Positions 1 to 8,079 are shown, numbered from the stretch's first letter. The stretch: DNA of 11,623 nt from Thermodesulfobacteriota bacterium (GCA_025454125.1 JALOPA010000014.1:1-11623), one strand, 5' to 3'. Notes: generated from the sequence alone by a model not told the origin. Numbers and translations: made by a program.

Positions 1-2490
1 TATCAGGACAAGGAAAACCCCTATCTTCGTCTCGAAGGCCAGAGTCTCCTGATGACCTATGCCGCCGTGGAGACCCTGTTTCCTTCTCCGCTCGTGGCCT
101 CGTGGGTGGAAAAGGACCTGTTTCCGACCCTGCTCTCCGGAGATGTGCAGCTCGAGTCCTTCCTGATCGACGGACGACTCCTGCAACTCAAGAAACTGGA
201 GTGGCCCGAAAACCAGGGCGCCCTCTCCATGGGGTTTGATTGCAGGAACTTCACGGTCCATGGGGATCGGCTCAGAGAGCCGTTGAAGAACGTGTCGGCC
301 AAGGTCGCCCTGAAGGATGGAGTGCTGCTCGTGTCCCGGTTGAAAGGGGTGTCCGGCAAATCGGAGATCCGGGAAGGCCGCATGGAGGTCCGAGACATTT
401 ACCTCCCCCACCCTGCTTTTGAACCCTGGGTGGCCGGCTCCTTTGACCTGGAGGATGTGCTGCACCAGTGCAAGGCGCCTTTCCTTCCCCAGGGGTTCCG
501 AGAGGCGGCGGAAAAAACTGAGTCGGTGTCCGGCGTCCTGGAAGGCCAGGCCCGGTTTATTTACGACGCCTCCTTGGATTGCCCGGAAGTCATCGAAGCG
601 GATTTCCTCTTACGAGAAAGCACCTTCAAACACAAACAGTGGCCTTTCCCGGTGGTTCTGAAAGAAGGCCGTCTCAAGGTGGGAAACGAAAGCAGAACCC
701 CCTCCGGCGCGACGGCTCACGAGGAGAGCCCATGGCCCGAGCCGAGGGGTCGTTTCCAGGCCTCCGGCTCCTGGGGCGACTCTTCCTTTGAGGCAGAGGG
801 GGGCTTTGCTTTGCAGGGCTTGAGCCCTGAGCCGCGAAAGATGGAACTCACGGCCCGTCTCGACCTGGGCCAGATTTGGCCTGTGCTCTCTCCCGGCCGG
901 AGCGCAGAGCTCAAAGGGACCGCGCTTTGCAGGAGTTCGATCACAAAGGATGGGGATCAGTGGTCCTTCAAGGGGACGGCAAGCACCGGTGATCTCTCTG
1001 CAGATCACGAGCTCTTTCTCCTGGCTCCTCCAGGCAGAGACGATCGGATGACCTTTGAAGTCGACCTCCTTCCGGAGAAGCTGATTCACGTCAAACACCT
1101 GCTGTGGGAACCGGGGAAATCCCGCTTGGATCTTTCGGGAGACTTTCCTCTGTCCCAGGAGGGCGACCTCACTCTTCAGTGTTCGACTCCGGCCTTGTCC
1201 CTGGAGGACCTCGGCCTTCAGCTGAAGCCGCGAGGCTCTGTCCCTCGCGGATCTCTGAAGGGCAAGCTCCAGGCCAAAGTCCCGGGCAAGGATTTTTCCG
1301 CAGCAGCCGTGTTTGGAGAGATAAAGGGCGAGGACCTTTCCTTTCCTTTGGCTTCCCTTCCCGCTCCGGTTCGCAAGTGCGATTTCAGGGCCTTGTTTTC
1401 CGGCGACAAGGTCGTGATTCCCGACTTCACCGTGGTGACGGGGGAAAGCTCTCTCCAGGCCAAAGGAGAACTCAAGGGATGGAAGGGCCTCCAAGGTGGC
1501 TTGGCCGTGACCGCGAGCCCTCTCTTCCTCTCGGACTTCATGAATCCGGGGAAGGATTCTCTCGAAAAAAAGGAGCGTTCTCCTTTTGTGAAAAATACGG
1601 ACATCCGGGTCAGCGTGCATGCCCAGCCGGTGCAGTGGAAGAAATTCGATTTTGAAAAGATCAGGGCGGACCTTCTGTACAGGAAAGGGGATGTTCACAT
1701 CATCACATCCCAGCTCCAGATGGATCGGGGCATCCTTGAAGTGACCGGCTATATGAAAGAGGACGCCCTGGCTTTCGCCGCTCACGTGGAATTCAAAGAC
1801 CAACCCGTGGACGCCCTGCTCAAACGCATTGGGATTGAGCCTGTCTACGAGGGGAGTCTGACCATGGAGGCCCGGCTCTACACCGAGGGAAATGGGCTGG
1901 CGGAGCTTGTTTCTCACCTGGATGGAGCCACGAATGTCCTGATCAGTAAAGGGGTGGTCAGGAAGTCCAATCTCTTTCTCAAGATCCTTGAATTCCTGAG
2001 CCTCCAGAACATCTTCACGAAACGGCCGCCGGACCTCTCCAAAGAGGGGCTTTATTTCGAAAGCCTGGGCGGGCACGGCGACATTTCGCAGGGAGTTCTT
2101 CGCACTGAAAACGCCCAGATGAAGAGCCCGGTCCTCAATGCCGTGGCTGCGGGAAGCGCGGACCTCGGGCAAGGCCTCGCCGATTTTGACCTTGGGGTTC
2201 AGCCTCTCGGCACGATCGACATCGTCGTGAGCAACATCCCTGTCCTGGGCCACATTCTCACCGGGGAGAACAAATCCCTGATCACCTATTACTTCGAAGT
2301 TAAGGGACCTCTCCTCAACCCGCAAGTGGAAGCGGTGCCCTTCAAAGCCTTGGGCGACGGGGTGACCGGTATTCTCAAGCGGCTCTTTCTCTCCCCGGTC
2401 AAGCTTTTTGAAGATGTCTCCGACGGCATCAAGAAGCTTCCGGCCATCGAGGAAAGCCAGACCCCGGCCAGCCAGCACACCGGTTTTTAG
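1..2490 (+). CDS. AsmA/YhdP-like envelope protein, 5' end outside window
   Basis: The frame is open from base 1 (no stop and no start signal before the first in-window ATG at 52), so this is the C-terminal ~829 residues of a longer protein. The body is a long run of alternating beta-rich, amphipathic stretches typical of AsmA/TamB/YhdP-type proteins, which span or line the periplasm and are linked to lipid transport and outer-membrane homeostasis. The last ~200 residues (about 1930-2410) carry the AsmA-like C-terminal domain: a 'KGVVRKSNLFLKILEFLS' segment, a 'GLYFESLGGHGDISQGVL' segment, then 'SADLGQGLADFDLGVQPLG' and a 'YYFEVKGPLLNPQVE' strand. The tail (SPVKLFEDVSDGIKKLP) is the usual short C-terminal helix. 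Stop TAG at 2488. It converges on the minus-strand gene ending 4 bp away, with no clear terminator hairpin between them. The family is confident; the exact role and substrate are unknown. Confidence 0.85.
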   Translation, partial: YQDKENPYLRLEGQSLLMTYAAVETLFPSPLVASWVEKDLFPTLLSGDVQLESFLIDGRLLQLKKLEWPENQGALSMGFDCRNFTVHGDRLREPLKNVSAKVALKDGVLLVSRLKGVSGKSEIREGRMEVRDIYLPHPAFEPWVAGSFDLEDVLHQCKAPFLPQGFREAAEKTESVSGVLEGQARFIYDASLDCPEVIEADFLLRESTFKHKQWPFPVVLKEGRLKVGNESRTPSGATAHEESPWPEPRGRFQASGSWGDSSFEAEGGFALQGLSPEPRKMELTARLDLGQIWPVLSPGRSAELKGTALCRSSITKDGDQWSFKGTASTGDLSADHELFLLAPPGRDDRMTFEVDLLPEKLIHVKHLLWEPGKSRLDLSGDFPLSQEGDLTLQCSTPALSLEDLGLQLKPRGSVPRGSLKGKLQAKVPGKDFSAAAVFGEIKGEDLSFPLASLPAPVRKCDFRALFSGDKVVIPDFTVVTGESSLQAKGELKGWKGLQGGLAVTASPLFLSDFMNPGKDSLEKKERSPFVKNTDIRVSVHAQPVQWKKFDFEKIRADLLYRKGDVHIITSQLQMDRGILEVTGYMKEDALAFAAHVEFKDQPVDALLKRIGIEPVYEGSLTMEARLYTEGNGLAELVSHLDGATNVLISKGVVRKSNLFLKILEFLSLQNIFTKRPPDLSKEGLYFESLGGHGDISQGVLRTENAQMKSPVLNAVAAGSADLGQGLADFDLGVQPLGTIDIVVSNIPVLGHILTGENKSLITYYFEVKGPLLNPQVEAVPFKALGDGVTGILKRLFLSPVKLFEDVSDGIKKLPAIEESQTPASQHTGF

Positions 2491-2494
2491 AGCG

Positions 2495-2836
2495 TTAAGC
2501 GGATGGGTCGGTCGGCTCCGGAGGGAGAGGTTGTGTGACCGGTTCCAGCGGCGCACCTTCCTCTTTGGGAACGCGGGCGAGAAAGTCCCTCAGGCCCGGC
2601 TTCATGAACACCCGGCTGAGGTCAAAGCGGTTTACCGCCAAGGCGATGGCTTCTATTTTCTCTCTATTGGAGGCCTTCGAATTGGCGAGCAGAAGGTATT
2701 GTCCCTTCAGCCTGCACAGCCCCCCTTGCGTGAAGGCCCCCTCTCGCTTGAGTATTTCGTAGCGCACCTCAATGCCAAGACCCCGCGCAAGATCTTCCAG
2801 TTGACCGAGAAGCGAGCGTTCGTCCAAGAGAAGCAT
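2495..2836 (-). CDS. Small conserved-type protein of unknown function (113 aa)
   Basis: A small soluble protein with no signal peptide or membrane segment. Visible parts are an N-terminal helix (about 5-20), a central beta-rich stretch with 'GGLCRLKGQYLLLANS' (38-53), a helix (residues 57-69), 'FDLSRVFMKPGLRDFL' (71-86), and a Pro/Glu-rich tail. I do not recognise a named domain; the pattern looks like a short hypothetical found in deltaproteobacteria (recalled impression, not verified). Codon use looks coding. Start choice is open: a strong AAGGAGG (2837-2843) touches the ATG at 2836 with no spacer, whereas the in-frame TTG at codon 4 (2825-2827) lies 9 nt from it. The real protein may therefore be 110 aa from TTG. 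It lies 28 bp downstream of the zinc-ribbon gene and is probably co-transcribed with it. Confidence 0.75.
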   Translation of the reverse strand: MLLLDERSLLGQLEDLARGLGIEVRYEILKREGAFTQGGLCRLKGQYLLLANSKASNREKIEAIALAVNRFDLSRVFMKPGLRDFLARVPKEEGAPLEPVTQPLPPEPTDPSA

Positions 2837-2843
2837 CCTCCTT
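2837..2843 (-). promoter_or_regulatory. Strong Shine-Dalgarno that questions the start of the 113-aa gene
   Basis: Reading on the minus strand, AAGGAGG is immediately followed by ATG (2836-2834). Zero spacing is poor for initiation. The in-frame TTG at 2827-2825 has a 9-nt spacing and is a reasonable alternative start. An ATG at 2850 is in a different frame. Confidence 0.6.
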
Positions 2844-2864
2844 GTTCATGGCTTTGCGGGCCGG

Positions 2865-3182
2865 TCAATGAACCGGCCTGCCGCAGGACGGGCAGTAGCG
2901 AAAAGAGGCATCCATCGGCTGCCCGCAGGCCGGACAGGTCTGCCGGTTCTCTTGGGACCCTTCCGCCCAGGGCTGACCCGTTTCAGAGAAAAGGCCGCCA
3001 CAGCTCCTGCATTCCAGGAAGGGGGTCCCTCTCTTCACCGGGATCAGGGGGATGAAGAAGAGGGACACATAGTGATCCACTCTTTTCAGCCGCACCTGAT
3101 TGAGGCCGCACCTGGGGCACGCCCTAGAGGAAGGCTCAAGCTCGACTGTCTTGGGCTGGATGCCTGCGATGAAGAAAAACAT
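2865..3182 (-). CDS. Zinc-ribbon protein with four CxxC knuckles (105 aa)
   Basis: Four CxxC pairs are present: CPRC (22-25), CRSC (58-61), CPAC (83-86) and CPSC (97-100). The first two flank a basic/hydrophobic stretch (RLKRVDHYVSLFFIPLIPVKRG, about 31-52) and together form one split zinc ribbon. The last two form a compact C-terminal rubredoxin-like ribbon ending 'CPSCGRPVH'. Each pair of knuckles could bind one Zn2+. The N-terminus 'MFFFIAGIQPKT' is typical of short bacterial zinc-ribbon proteins and supports the ATG at 3182, preceded by GAGAGGGG. Function is unknown; such ribbons commonly mediate nucleic-acid or protein contacts. It is probably the first gene of a two-gene minus-strand unit with the 113-aa gene, divergent from the deacetylase-like gene. 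Confidence 0.8.
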   Translation of the reverse strand: MFFFIAGIQPKTVELEPSSRACPRCGLNQVRLKRVDHYVSLFFIPLIPVKRGTPFLECRSCGGLFSETGQPWAEGSQENRQTCPACGQPMDASFRYCPSCGRPVH

Positions 3183-3260
3183 GCCCCTCTCACCCTGAAC
3201 GCCGGCCTCGTTCTTCGTCGCCGAGTCTCTTGTATTTGCTTTCCCATTGTCAATAGAGAA

Positions 3261-3290
3261 TTGCTTTCAAGAAAACGAAAACTGTGCTAT
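3261..3290 (+). promoter_or_regulatory. Possible promoter of the deacetylase-like gene
   Basis: TTGCTT (3261-3266) and TGCTAT (3285-3290) are separated by 18 nt in an AT-rich patch of the 129-bp divergent intergenic region. Transcription would start about 10-15 nt before the first ATG at 3312. The match is modest. A TTGACA on the minus strand (3248-3253) could be a -35 for the zinc-ribbon gene, but no -10 lies at proper spacing. Confidence 0.35.
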
Positions 3291-3311
3291 TCAAGTCTTT
3301 AGAAATACGAC

Positions 3312-4403
3312 ATGGAGCGCAGGCCAATGGCAAGAAGCGGTTCAGAAGGGAAAGCAGGGACTTCCTCTGGTATCGTCAGGGACGCGCGGTACATGGATCA
3401 TTGGATGGGAGATTATCATCCGGAGTGTCCGCAGAGGCTCAAGGTCATTTATGAGATGCTGGAAGAGCCGGACATGGCCGGTCGCTTTCAGGAGATTCCG
3501 CCCAGACGCGCGGGGAAAAATGAGTTGCTTCTCGTTCATGCCGGATATTACATTGACACGTTGGCGGCCACTTCGGGGATCGAGTACACCTACCTTGACC
3601 CGGACACCCAGACCTGTGCCGCCTCTTACGACGCCGCGCTTTTGGCTGCCGGCGGCCTGTGCGAGGCGATTGCCAGGGTTAGCGCGGGAAAGCTCAAGAA
3701 CGCCTTTGCCCTTGTGCGGCCTCCCGGCCATCACGCGGAACGGGCTCAGGCCAAAGGCTTCTGCCTGTTCAACAACGTGGCTATCGGCGCCAGGGTTGCC
3801 CAGGAATCCCTCGGGGTCGGACGAATTCTCATTGTGGACTGGGACCTTCATCACGGAAACGGCACCCAGCACTCCTTTGAGGAAGATCCCACGATCCTCT
3901 ATTTCTCCACCCATCAGTACCCCTACTATCCTGGGACCGGCTCTTACAGCGAAGTCGGGACAGGCAAAGGCCAGGGGTTCACCGTCAATATCCCCCTCAC
4001 GATCGGATACGGAGACGCAGAGTACCTCAGCCTCTTCGAGAGGGTGCTGAAACCGATCTCTCTCCAGTTCAAACCCGAACTGATCCTTGTCTCCGCCGGC
4101 TTTGATATTTACATTGGCGATCCTCTGGGAGGGATGAACGTCACGCCGGGAGGCTTTGCCGCAATGACTCGGGCCATCATGGACCTGGCCGACCAATGCT
4201 GCGCAGGGAAAGTCGTCCTCACCCTCGAAGGCGGATACGATCTCAACGGGGAACGGGATTCGGTCAAAGAGGTGCTCAAGGAAATGGCCGGCCTGAACAA
4301 AACCAATCCGGCAGAACTGGCCGGCTCGGCCAATCAGGAGATGGTGGACAACGTGGTGGCGCGGGTCAGGAGCGCTCACGGTCGATACTGGAAGAACCTG
4401 TGA
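3312..4403 (+). CDS. Histone deacetylase-like amidohydrolase (class II type)
   Basis: A Zn-dependent deacetylase of the arginase/HDAC fold, expected in the cytoplasm and acting on acetyl-lysine or acetylated amines/polyamines. Motifs in order (363-aa numbering): 'HPECPQRLK' (36-44); 'RPPGHHAE' (136-143) with the charge-relay His pair 140/141; 'GFCLFNN' (149-155); 'DWDLHHGNGT' (176-185) supplying Zn ligands Asp178 and His180; 'SAGFD' (261-265) supplying the third ligand Asp265; 'LEGGYD' (305-310) with the transition-state Tyr309. All catalytic residues are present and the length is normal. The start is uncertain: ATG 3312 has no visible Shine-Dalgarno, while ATG 3327 (Met6) has GGAG 9 nt upstream; both leave the domain intact. 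The acetyltransferase gene follows after 64 bp on the same strand, with no terminator seen between them. The true substrate cannot be told from sequence; bacterial members may be protein deacetylases or acetylpolyamine hydrolases. Confidence 0.93.
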   Translation: MERRPMARSGSEGKAGTSSGIVRDARYMDHWMGDYHPECPQRLKVIYEMLEEPDMAGRFQEIPPRRAGKNELLLVHAGYYIDTLAATSGIEYTYLDPDTQTCAASYDAALLAAGGLCEAIARVSAGKLKNAFALVRPPGHHAERAQAKGFCLFNNVAIGARVAQESLGVGRILIVDWDLHHGNGTQHSFEEDPTILYFSTHQYPYYPGTGSYSEVGTGKGQGFTVNIPLTIGYGDAEYLSLFERVLKPISLQFKPELILVSAGFDIYIGDPLGGMNVTPGGFAAMTRAIMDLADQCCAGKVVLTLEGGYDLNGERDSVKEVLKEMAGLNKTNPAELAGSANQEMVDNVVARVRSAHGRYWKNL

Positions 4404-4467
4404 GATCATTCCGCAACCTTTTCACTCTTCAAGCAGTAACCGTTTAGCTTCAATCCCCTCTACTCCT

Positions 4468-5010
4468 GTGAAAGGCAACCCATTGATCCGCCAGGCACAA
4501 CCCTCTGACAGGGCCTTTATCGCCGCACTGAGCGGAAAAGCCTTCAGCGTCTATGGGCCCTACAGAACCACGGTGAGCCGGTGGTTTGATTCCGGAGTGA
4601 CTATGACCTTTGTCTCAACGGCTCAGGCAAGACCCGTGGGGTTTGTGATGATCGGCGCTTTGCCTGGAGACACGGAAGGGGAAACCCGTGCTGAGGTTCT
4701 GGCCATAGCGGTCCTCCCCGCGTTTCAGAACAAAGGAATTGGAGAGGGACTTCTCCAGCATGCAGAGAGGCGCCTGGAGGAGATGGGGGAGAAGCGGATC
4801 TTTCTCCACACAGCCAAGGAAAACCTTGCGGCTCAGAAGCTTTTTCTCAGAAGCGGGTTCAGGCCTGTGGAGATGAAGAAGGGCTTTTACCCCTTTGGCC
4901 AGGATGCTCTAATGATGGTGCATGAAATTAGAAAAGACAGGGATACCGATCCCTTAGGGGCGAAACCGTGCCCTCGGTCCATGCGCTTTCCGGATTTCGG
5001 GCTTGAATAA
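4468..5010 (+). CDS. GNAT N-acetyltransferase, RimI-like
   Basis: A GNAT-fold acetyl-CoA-dependent acetyltransferase of 180 aa. Motif A is 'VLAIAVLPAFQNKGIGEGLL' (77-96), with the acetyl-CoA pyrophosphate loop Q87-N-K-G-I-G92. Motif B is 'ENLAAQKLFLRSGF' (118-131), followed by 'FYPFGQDALMM' (140-150). The EN..A..LF...GF and YP..DA.MM features resemble the RimI branch, which acetylates N-termini of ribosomal proteins, but the protein is longer than RimI and has an extra ~25-residue tail, so the substrate is open. The start is GTG at 4468; no good Shine-Dalgarno precedes it, and TTG at 4483 is an alternative. It follows the deacetylase-like gene by 64 bp, and its 3' end contains the promoter of the next gene. 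Confidence 0.85.
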   Translation: MKGNPLIRQAQPSDRAFIAALSGKAFSVYGPYRTTVSRWFDSGVTMTFVSTAQARPVGFVMIGALPGDTEGETRAEVLAIAVLPAFQNKGIGEGLLQHAERRLEEMGEKRIFLHTAKENLAAQKLFLRSGFRPVEMKKGFYPFGQDALMMVHEIRKDRDTDPLGAKPCPRSMRFPDFGLE

Positions 5011-5032
5011 ATCAATCCGATCCATGTATAAT
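5003..5032 (+). promoter_or_regulatory. Sigma70-type promoter of the pilT cluster
   Basis: TTGAAT (5003-5008), an 18-nt spacer, then a perfect TATAAT (5027-5032). The -35 overlaps the last codons of the acetyltransferase gene. Expected transcription start is near 5039, giving a short leader before the GGAGG Shine-Dalgarno (5051-5055) and the pilT ATG at 5062. This is the best promoter match in the window. Confidence 0.7.
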
Positions 5033-5061
5033 CATAAGCTGACTTCTTCCGGAGGGTATGT

Positions 5062-6144
5062 ATGGCGCAAATTGATGCATTCTTCAAGCTCATGCACGAT
5101 CAGGGAGCATCGGATCTTCACATGGTATCAGGGCAGCAGCCTGTTCTGCGGATCGGCGGTGAGCTCGAGCGGGTCAAGTATCAACCTCTTGAAAATGACG
5201 GCCTCAAGGCCATGCTCTATGAAATCGCTCCCGAGCACAAGGTCAAGGAGTTCGAAGAAACGGGCGATGTGGATTTTGCCTATGAAATTCCGGGACTTGC
5301 CCGGTATCGAGCCAATTTCTTCCAGCAAAAGTACGGAATTGGCGCCGTCTTCAGGGAAATCCCTTCCAAAATTCTGAGCTGCGATGAGCTGGGGTTGCCC
5401 AAAGTCGTCCAGAGGCTGGCCAGTTTGCCCCGCGGTCTGGTGCTGGTCACCGGGCCCACAGGCAGCGGCAAATCCACGACCCTTGCGGCCGTTGTTAACG
5501 AAGCGAACATGAGCCGAAAGGATCACATCATCACCGTTGAAGACCCCCTGGAATTCGTTCACAAGAGTGAAAAGGCGATTATCAACCACCGGGAAGTGGG
5601 TCTTCACACCAAGTCCTTTGCCGCGGCACTCCGGGGTGCTCTCCGTGAAGACCCCGACGTCATCATGGTCGGTGAAATGCGCGACCTGGAAACGATCGCG
5701 CTCGCGATTGAGGCTTCGGAAACAGGACACCTTGTTTTTGCGACCCTGCACACGAACAGCGCCGCAAAGACCGTGGACCGCATCATTGAAGTCTTCCCGG
5801 TGAGCCAGCAGGAGCAGATCCGGAATACCCTGGCCGACGGGATCAGGGCCGTGATTTCCCAGACCCTTTTCAAGAGAAGGGACAAGCGGGGCCGGGTGGC
5901 GGCCCTCGAAATCATGATCGCCAACCCGGCCGTTCGAAACCTGATCCGTGAAGGAAAGACCTATCAAATCCCTTCCATGATCCAGACAGGAAAAAAATAC
6001 GGCATGCAGTCGCTCGACGACGCGATCCTGGAACTCCTGATGAAAAAGATCATCAGTCCTGACGACGCCTATACCAAGTGCAACGACAAGGGCAAGTTTC
6101 TCCCCTTCCTCAAGCAGCCTCCTTCCGATTTCACGGAGGTGTAG
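5062..6144 (+). CDS. pilT: PilT, type IVa pilus retraction ATPase
   Basis: A hexameric cytoplasmic secretion ATPase that depolymerises pilin at the base of the type IVa pilus and powers retraction and twitching. N-terminal PAS-like domain (1-~100, 'GASDLHMVSGQQPVLRIGG'), then the RecA-like domain. Walker A 'GPTGSGKST' is at 131-139; the Asp box 'HIITVEDPLEFVH' at 155-167; Walker B 'VIMVGEMRD' at 200-208; the His box 'TGHLVFATLHTN' at 221-232. The C-terminal PilT signature AIRNLIRE is present as 'AVRNLIREGK' (290-299). The length of 360 aa is standard. Shine-Dalgarno GGAGG sits 6 nt from the ATG. It is the first gene of a tight cluster with a second PilT-like ATPase 45 bp downstream. No pilin or assembly genes are in the window. 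Confidence 0.96.
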   Translation: MAQIDAFFKLMHDQGASDLHMVSGQQPVLRIGGELERVKYQPLENDGLKAMLYEIAPEHKVKEFEETGDVDFAYEIPGLARYRANFFQQKYGIGAVFREIPSKILSCDELGLPKVVQRLASLPRGLVLVTGPTGSGKSTTLAAVVNEANMSRKDHIITVEDPLEFVHKSEKAIINHREVGLHTKSFAAALRGALREDPDVIMVGEMRDLETIALAIEASETGHLVFATLHTNSAAKTVDRIIEVFPVSQQEQIRNTLADGIRAVISQTLFKRRDKRGRVAALEIMIANPAVRNLIREGKTYQIPSMIQTGKKYGMQSLDDAILELLMKKIISPDDAYTKCNDKGKFLPFLKQPPSDFTEV

Positions 6145-6189
6145 AACCGGAACCATACCCCGATCACGGACACTGAGGGAGCACAACAG

Positions 6190-7365
6190 ATGAGACGACA
6201 AGAGATTGACCATGTGTTGACCGCCATGCTCGAGTCCCATGACAATGTCTCGGACCTCAATTTCACGGTGGACAAACCCTGCCAGGTGGAGTCTTCAGGG
6301 CAGTTGGTGCCTGTGCCGCTTAACCCTCCCATTCCGAAGATTACCCCCTTTCAGGCTGAAGTTCTTGCCCTCAACCTGATCAACGGAGACCGCAGGCTCA
6401 CCCGGTTTCTTCTTTCAGAAGGCTCCTGCGACACGTCCTATCAGCTGGCGGGCAAGGCCCGTTTCAGGGTGAACATCTTCTCCCAAAAGGGCTACATCTC
6501 CACGGTCATGAGGCAGCTGGCCGCCCGGGTCCCCACCGTGGACGAAATGATGCTCCCCCCGGCTTTCCGCAGGATGGCGGAAGACCGCAACGGGATGATC
6601 CTGGTGACGGGCGCCACGGGAAGCGGCAAGTCCACCTCTCTTGCAGCGGTCCTCAACGAGATCAACGAGAGAAAATCGGTTCACGTGGTGACTCTGGAGG
6701 ACCCCGTGGAGTATGTCCACGCACAGAAGAGAGCCACATTCAACCAGCGGGAGCTGGGAATCGATTTCGACAATTTCGCCAACGGCTTGAGGGCCGCGCT
6801 CCGGCAGGCCCCCAAAGTGATCCTGGTCGGTGAAATGCGCGACAGGGAAACCGTGGAAATCGGGCTCTCTGCCGCTGAGACCGGCCACCTCCTGCTGACC
6901 ACGCTTCACACCGTGGACGCCGGCCAGACCGTCAACAGAATCGTCGGCATGTTCGAGCAGGAGGACGAAAAGCAGATCCGCATCCGCCTGGCGGATTCGG
7001 TGCGGTGGATCGCCTGCCAGCGCCTGCTGCCCAAGATCGGGGGTGGCCGTGTGGCCGCCTTTGAAATCATGAACACCAATCTGCGGGTGAAAGACACGAT
7101 CCTGAACGGCGAAGCAGAAGGGAAGACCTTCTACGACATCATCGAAGCCGGCCAACCCTTCGGCATGATGACCTTTGACCAGAGCATCACCGAGCTCTAT
7201 CAAAAGGGCCTCATCACCGAAGAGACGGCCATCAGCTATGCATCGAGAAAAGCGATTGTGGGGCGTGCCATTGACGCGGTCAAGTCGGCGAGAGGCGAAA
7301 AGACCACGTCCATCGAAGACCTTAAGATTGACCAGGACTACGCAAAAAAGTACGCAAAGATATAA
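6190..7365 (+). CDS. PilT/PilU-like ATPase, paralogue lacking AIRNLIRE
   Basis: A second PilT-family ATPase of 391 aa. Walker A 'GATGSGKST' (141-149), Asp box 'HVVTLEDPVEYVH' (165-177), Walker B 'VILVGEMRD' (210-218) and His box 'TGHLLLTTLHT' (231-241) are all intact, so ATP hydrolysis is expected. It differs from the upstream PilT: the retraction signature AIRNLIRE is replaced by 'LRVKDTILNGE' (298-308), the canonical DPDVI before Walker B reads 'APKVI', and there is an extra C-terminal tail of about 35 residues ending 'DQDYAKKYAKI'. In PilU-type paralogues such changes go with an accessory role that needs PilT, so I infer a PilU-like partner. Start ATG 6190 has GAGGGAG 8 nt upstream. It sits 45 bp from pilT and 15 bp from the next gene, which indicates an operon. 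The number and naming of PilT paralogues vary, so no symbol is given. Confidence 0.9.
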   Translation: MRRQEIDHVLTAMLESHDNVSDLNFTVDKPCQVESSGQLVPVPLNPPIPKITPFQAEVLALNLINGDRRLTRFLLSEGSCDTSYQLAGKARFRVNIFSQKGYISTVMRQLAARVPTVDEMMLPPAFRRMAEDRNGMILVTGATGSGKSTSLAAVLNEINERKSVHVVTLEDPVEYVHAQKRATFNQRELGIDFDNFANGLRAALRQAPKVILVGEMRDRETVEIGLSAAETGHLLLTTLHTVDAGQTVNRIVGMFEQEDEKQIRIRLADSVRWIACQRLLPKIGGGRVAAFEIMNTNLRVKDTILNGEAEGKTFYDIIEAGQPFGMMTFDQSITELYQKGLITEETAISYASRKAIVGRAIDAVKSARGEKTTSIEDLKIDQDYAKKYAKI

Positions 7366-7380
7366 CGAGGAGCAGAGACC

Positions 7381-8079
7381 ATGGAAGTGACCTGCGGGCA
7401 GTGCAAGGCCAGGTTCAACATTCCTGACGACAAGGTTCCCAAGGGCAAGATCATCAAATTGAACTGCCCGAAGTGCAAGGGCACGATCGCCGTCGGCGCT
7501 GAAGCGCCGGTAGAGCCTCCCAAGGCGGTGGAACCTGATGAGGCCCCCCTGACGATGATGAATCCGGCGGCCGGCCGCAAACCCCCTGAAGAGTCCTACG
7601 GGTACGAGGATTTCACGAGCGACCAGTCTCTCGATTTTTTTGAAGAGGGGATCAAGCTGGCCCTGATCATGCCCAACAGCAACATGAACGAAGATCACCT
7701 GCGGGCCGGCCTGGAGCTCATCGGATACAAGTGCATCCCCACGCCGAACACCCGGGACGCCATCGGTAAATTGCGCTTCCACCACTTTGACCTGATCATT
7801 CTCGCCGACGGGTTCGACAACCAGCCCCTGGATCACAGCGTCATCGTCAACTACCTGAACCGGCTGTCCATGTCGGTTCGCCGCAAGATCTTCCTGGCCC
7901 TCGTCTCGGACCAGTTCAAGACCATGGACAACATGATGGCGTTTGCCATGAGCGCCAACGTGGTGATCAACACCAAAGACCTCCAAAAGCTGCACCTCAT
8001 CCTGAAGAAGGCGGTCTCGGAGAACGAGCGCTTCTACAAGGTCTTCTTCGACACCCTTGTGGAGACCGGGAGAGCCTAG
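7381..8079 (+). CDS. MJ0042-type zinc ribbon fused to a degenerate receiver-like domain
   Basis: 232 aa. The N-terminus 'MEVTCGQCKARFNIPDDKVP' with C5/C8 and C29/C32 ('LNCPKCKG') is a classic MJ0042/zinc-ribbon knuckle of about 38 residues. A Pro/Glu-rich linker follows (40-80). Residues ~91-212 look like a response-regulator receiver fold: 'KLALIMPNS' (strand 1), 'GYKCIPTP' (strand 2), 'FDLIILADGFD' (strand 3), 'KIFLALVSD' (strand 4), 'ANVVINTKDL' (strand 5). The strand-1 acidic pair that binds Mg2+ is absent (MPNSN), though Asp143 after strand 3 could still align with the phosphoacceptor. It is probably a pseudo-receiver and protein-interaction module. Shine-Dalgarno CGAGGAG lies 8 nt from the ATG. 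The 15-bp gap to the PilT-like gene suggests a role in controlling or localising the pilus motors; this is inference from position only. Confidence 0.8.
   Translation: MEVTCGQCKARFNIPDDKVPKGKIIKLNCPKCKGTIAVGAEAPVEPPKAVEPDEAPLTMMNPAAGRKPPEESYGYEDFTSDQSLDFFEEGIKLALIMPNSNMNEDHLRAGLELIGYKCIPTPNTRDAIGKLRFHHFDLIILADGFDNQPLDHSVIVNYLNRLSMSVRRKIFLALVSDQFKTMDNMMAFAMSANVVINTKDLQKLHLILKKAVSENERFYKVFFDTLVETGRA

Noticed and set aside
610..2556. A 648-codon open frame on the minus strand
   Set aside because: Antisense to the AsmA-like gene and overlapping the 113-aa gene; no recognisable motif and low-complexity composition.
3342..4409. A 355-codon open frame on the minus strand
   Set aside because: Exact shadow of the deacetylase-like gene, whose catalytic motifs are all on the plus strand.
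5128..6240. A 370-codon open frame on the minus strand
   Set aside because: Antisense shadow of pilT; no motif of its own.
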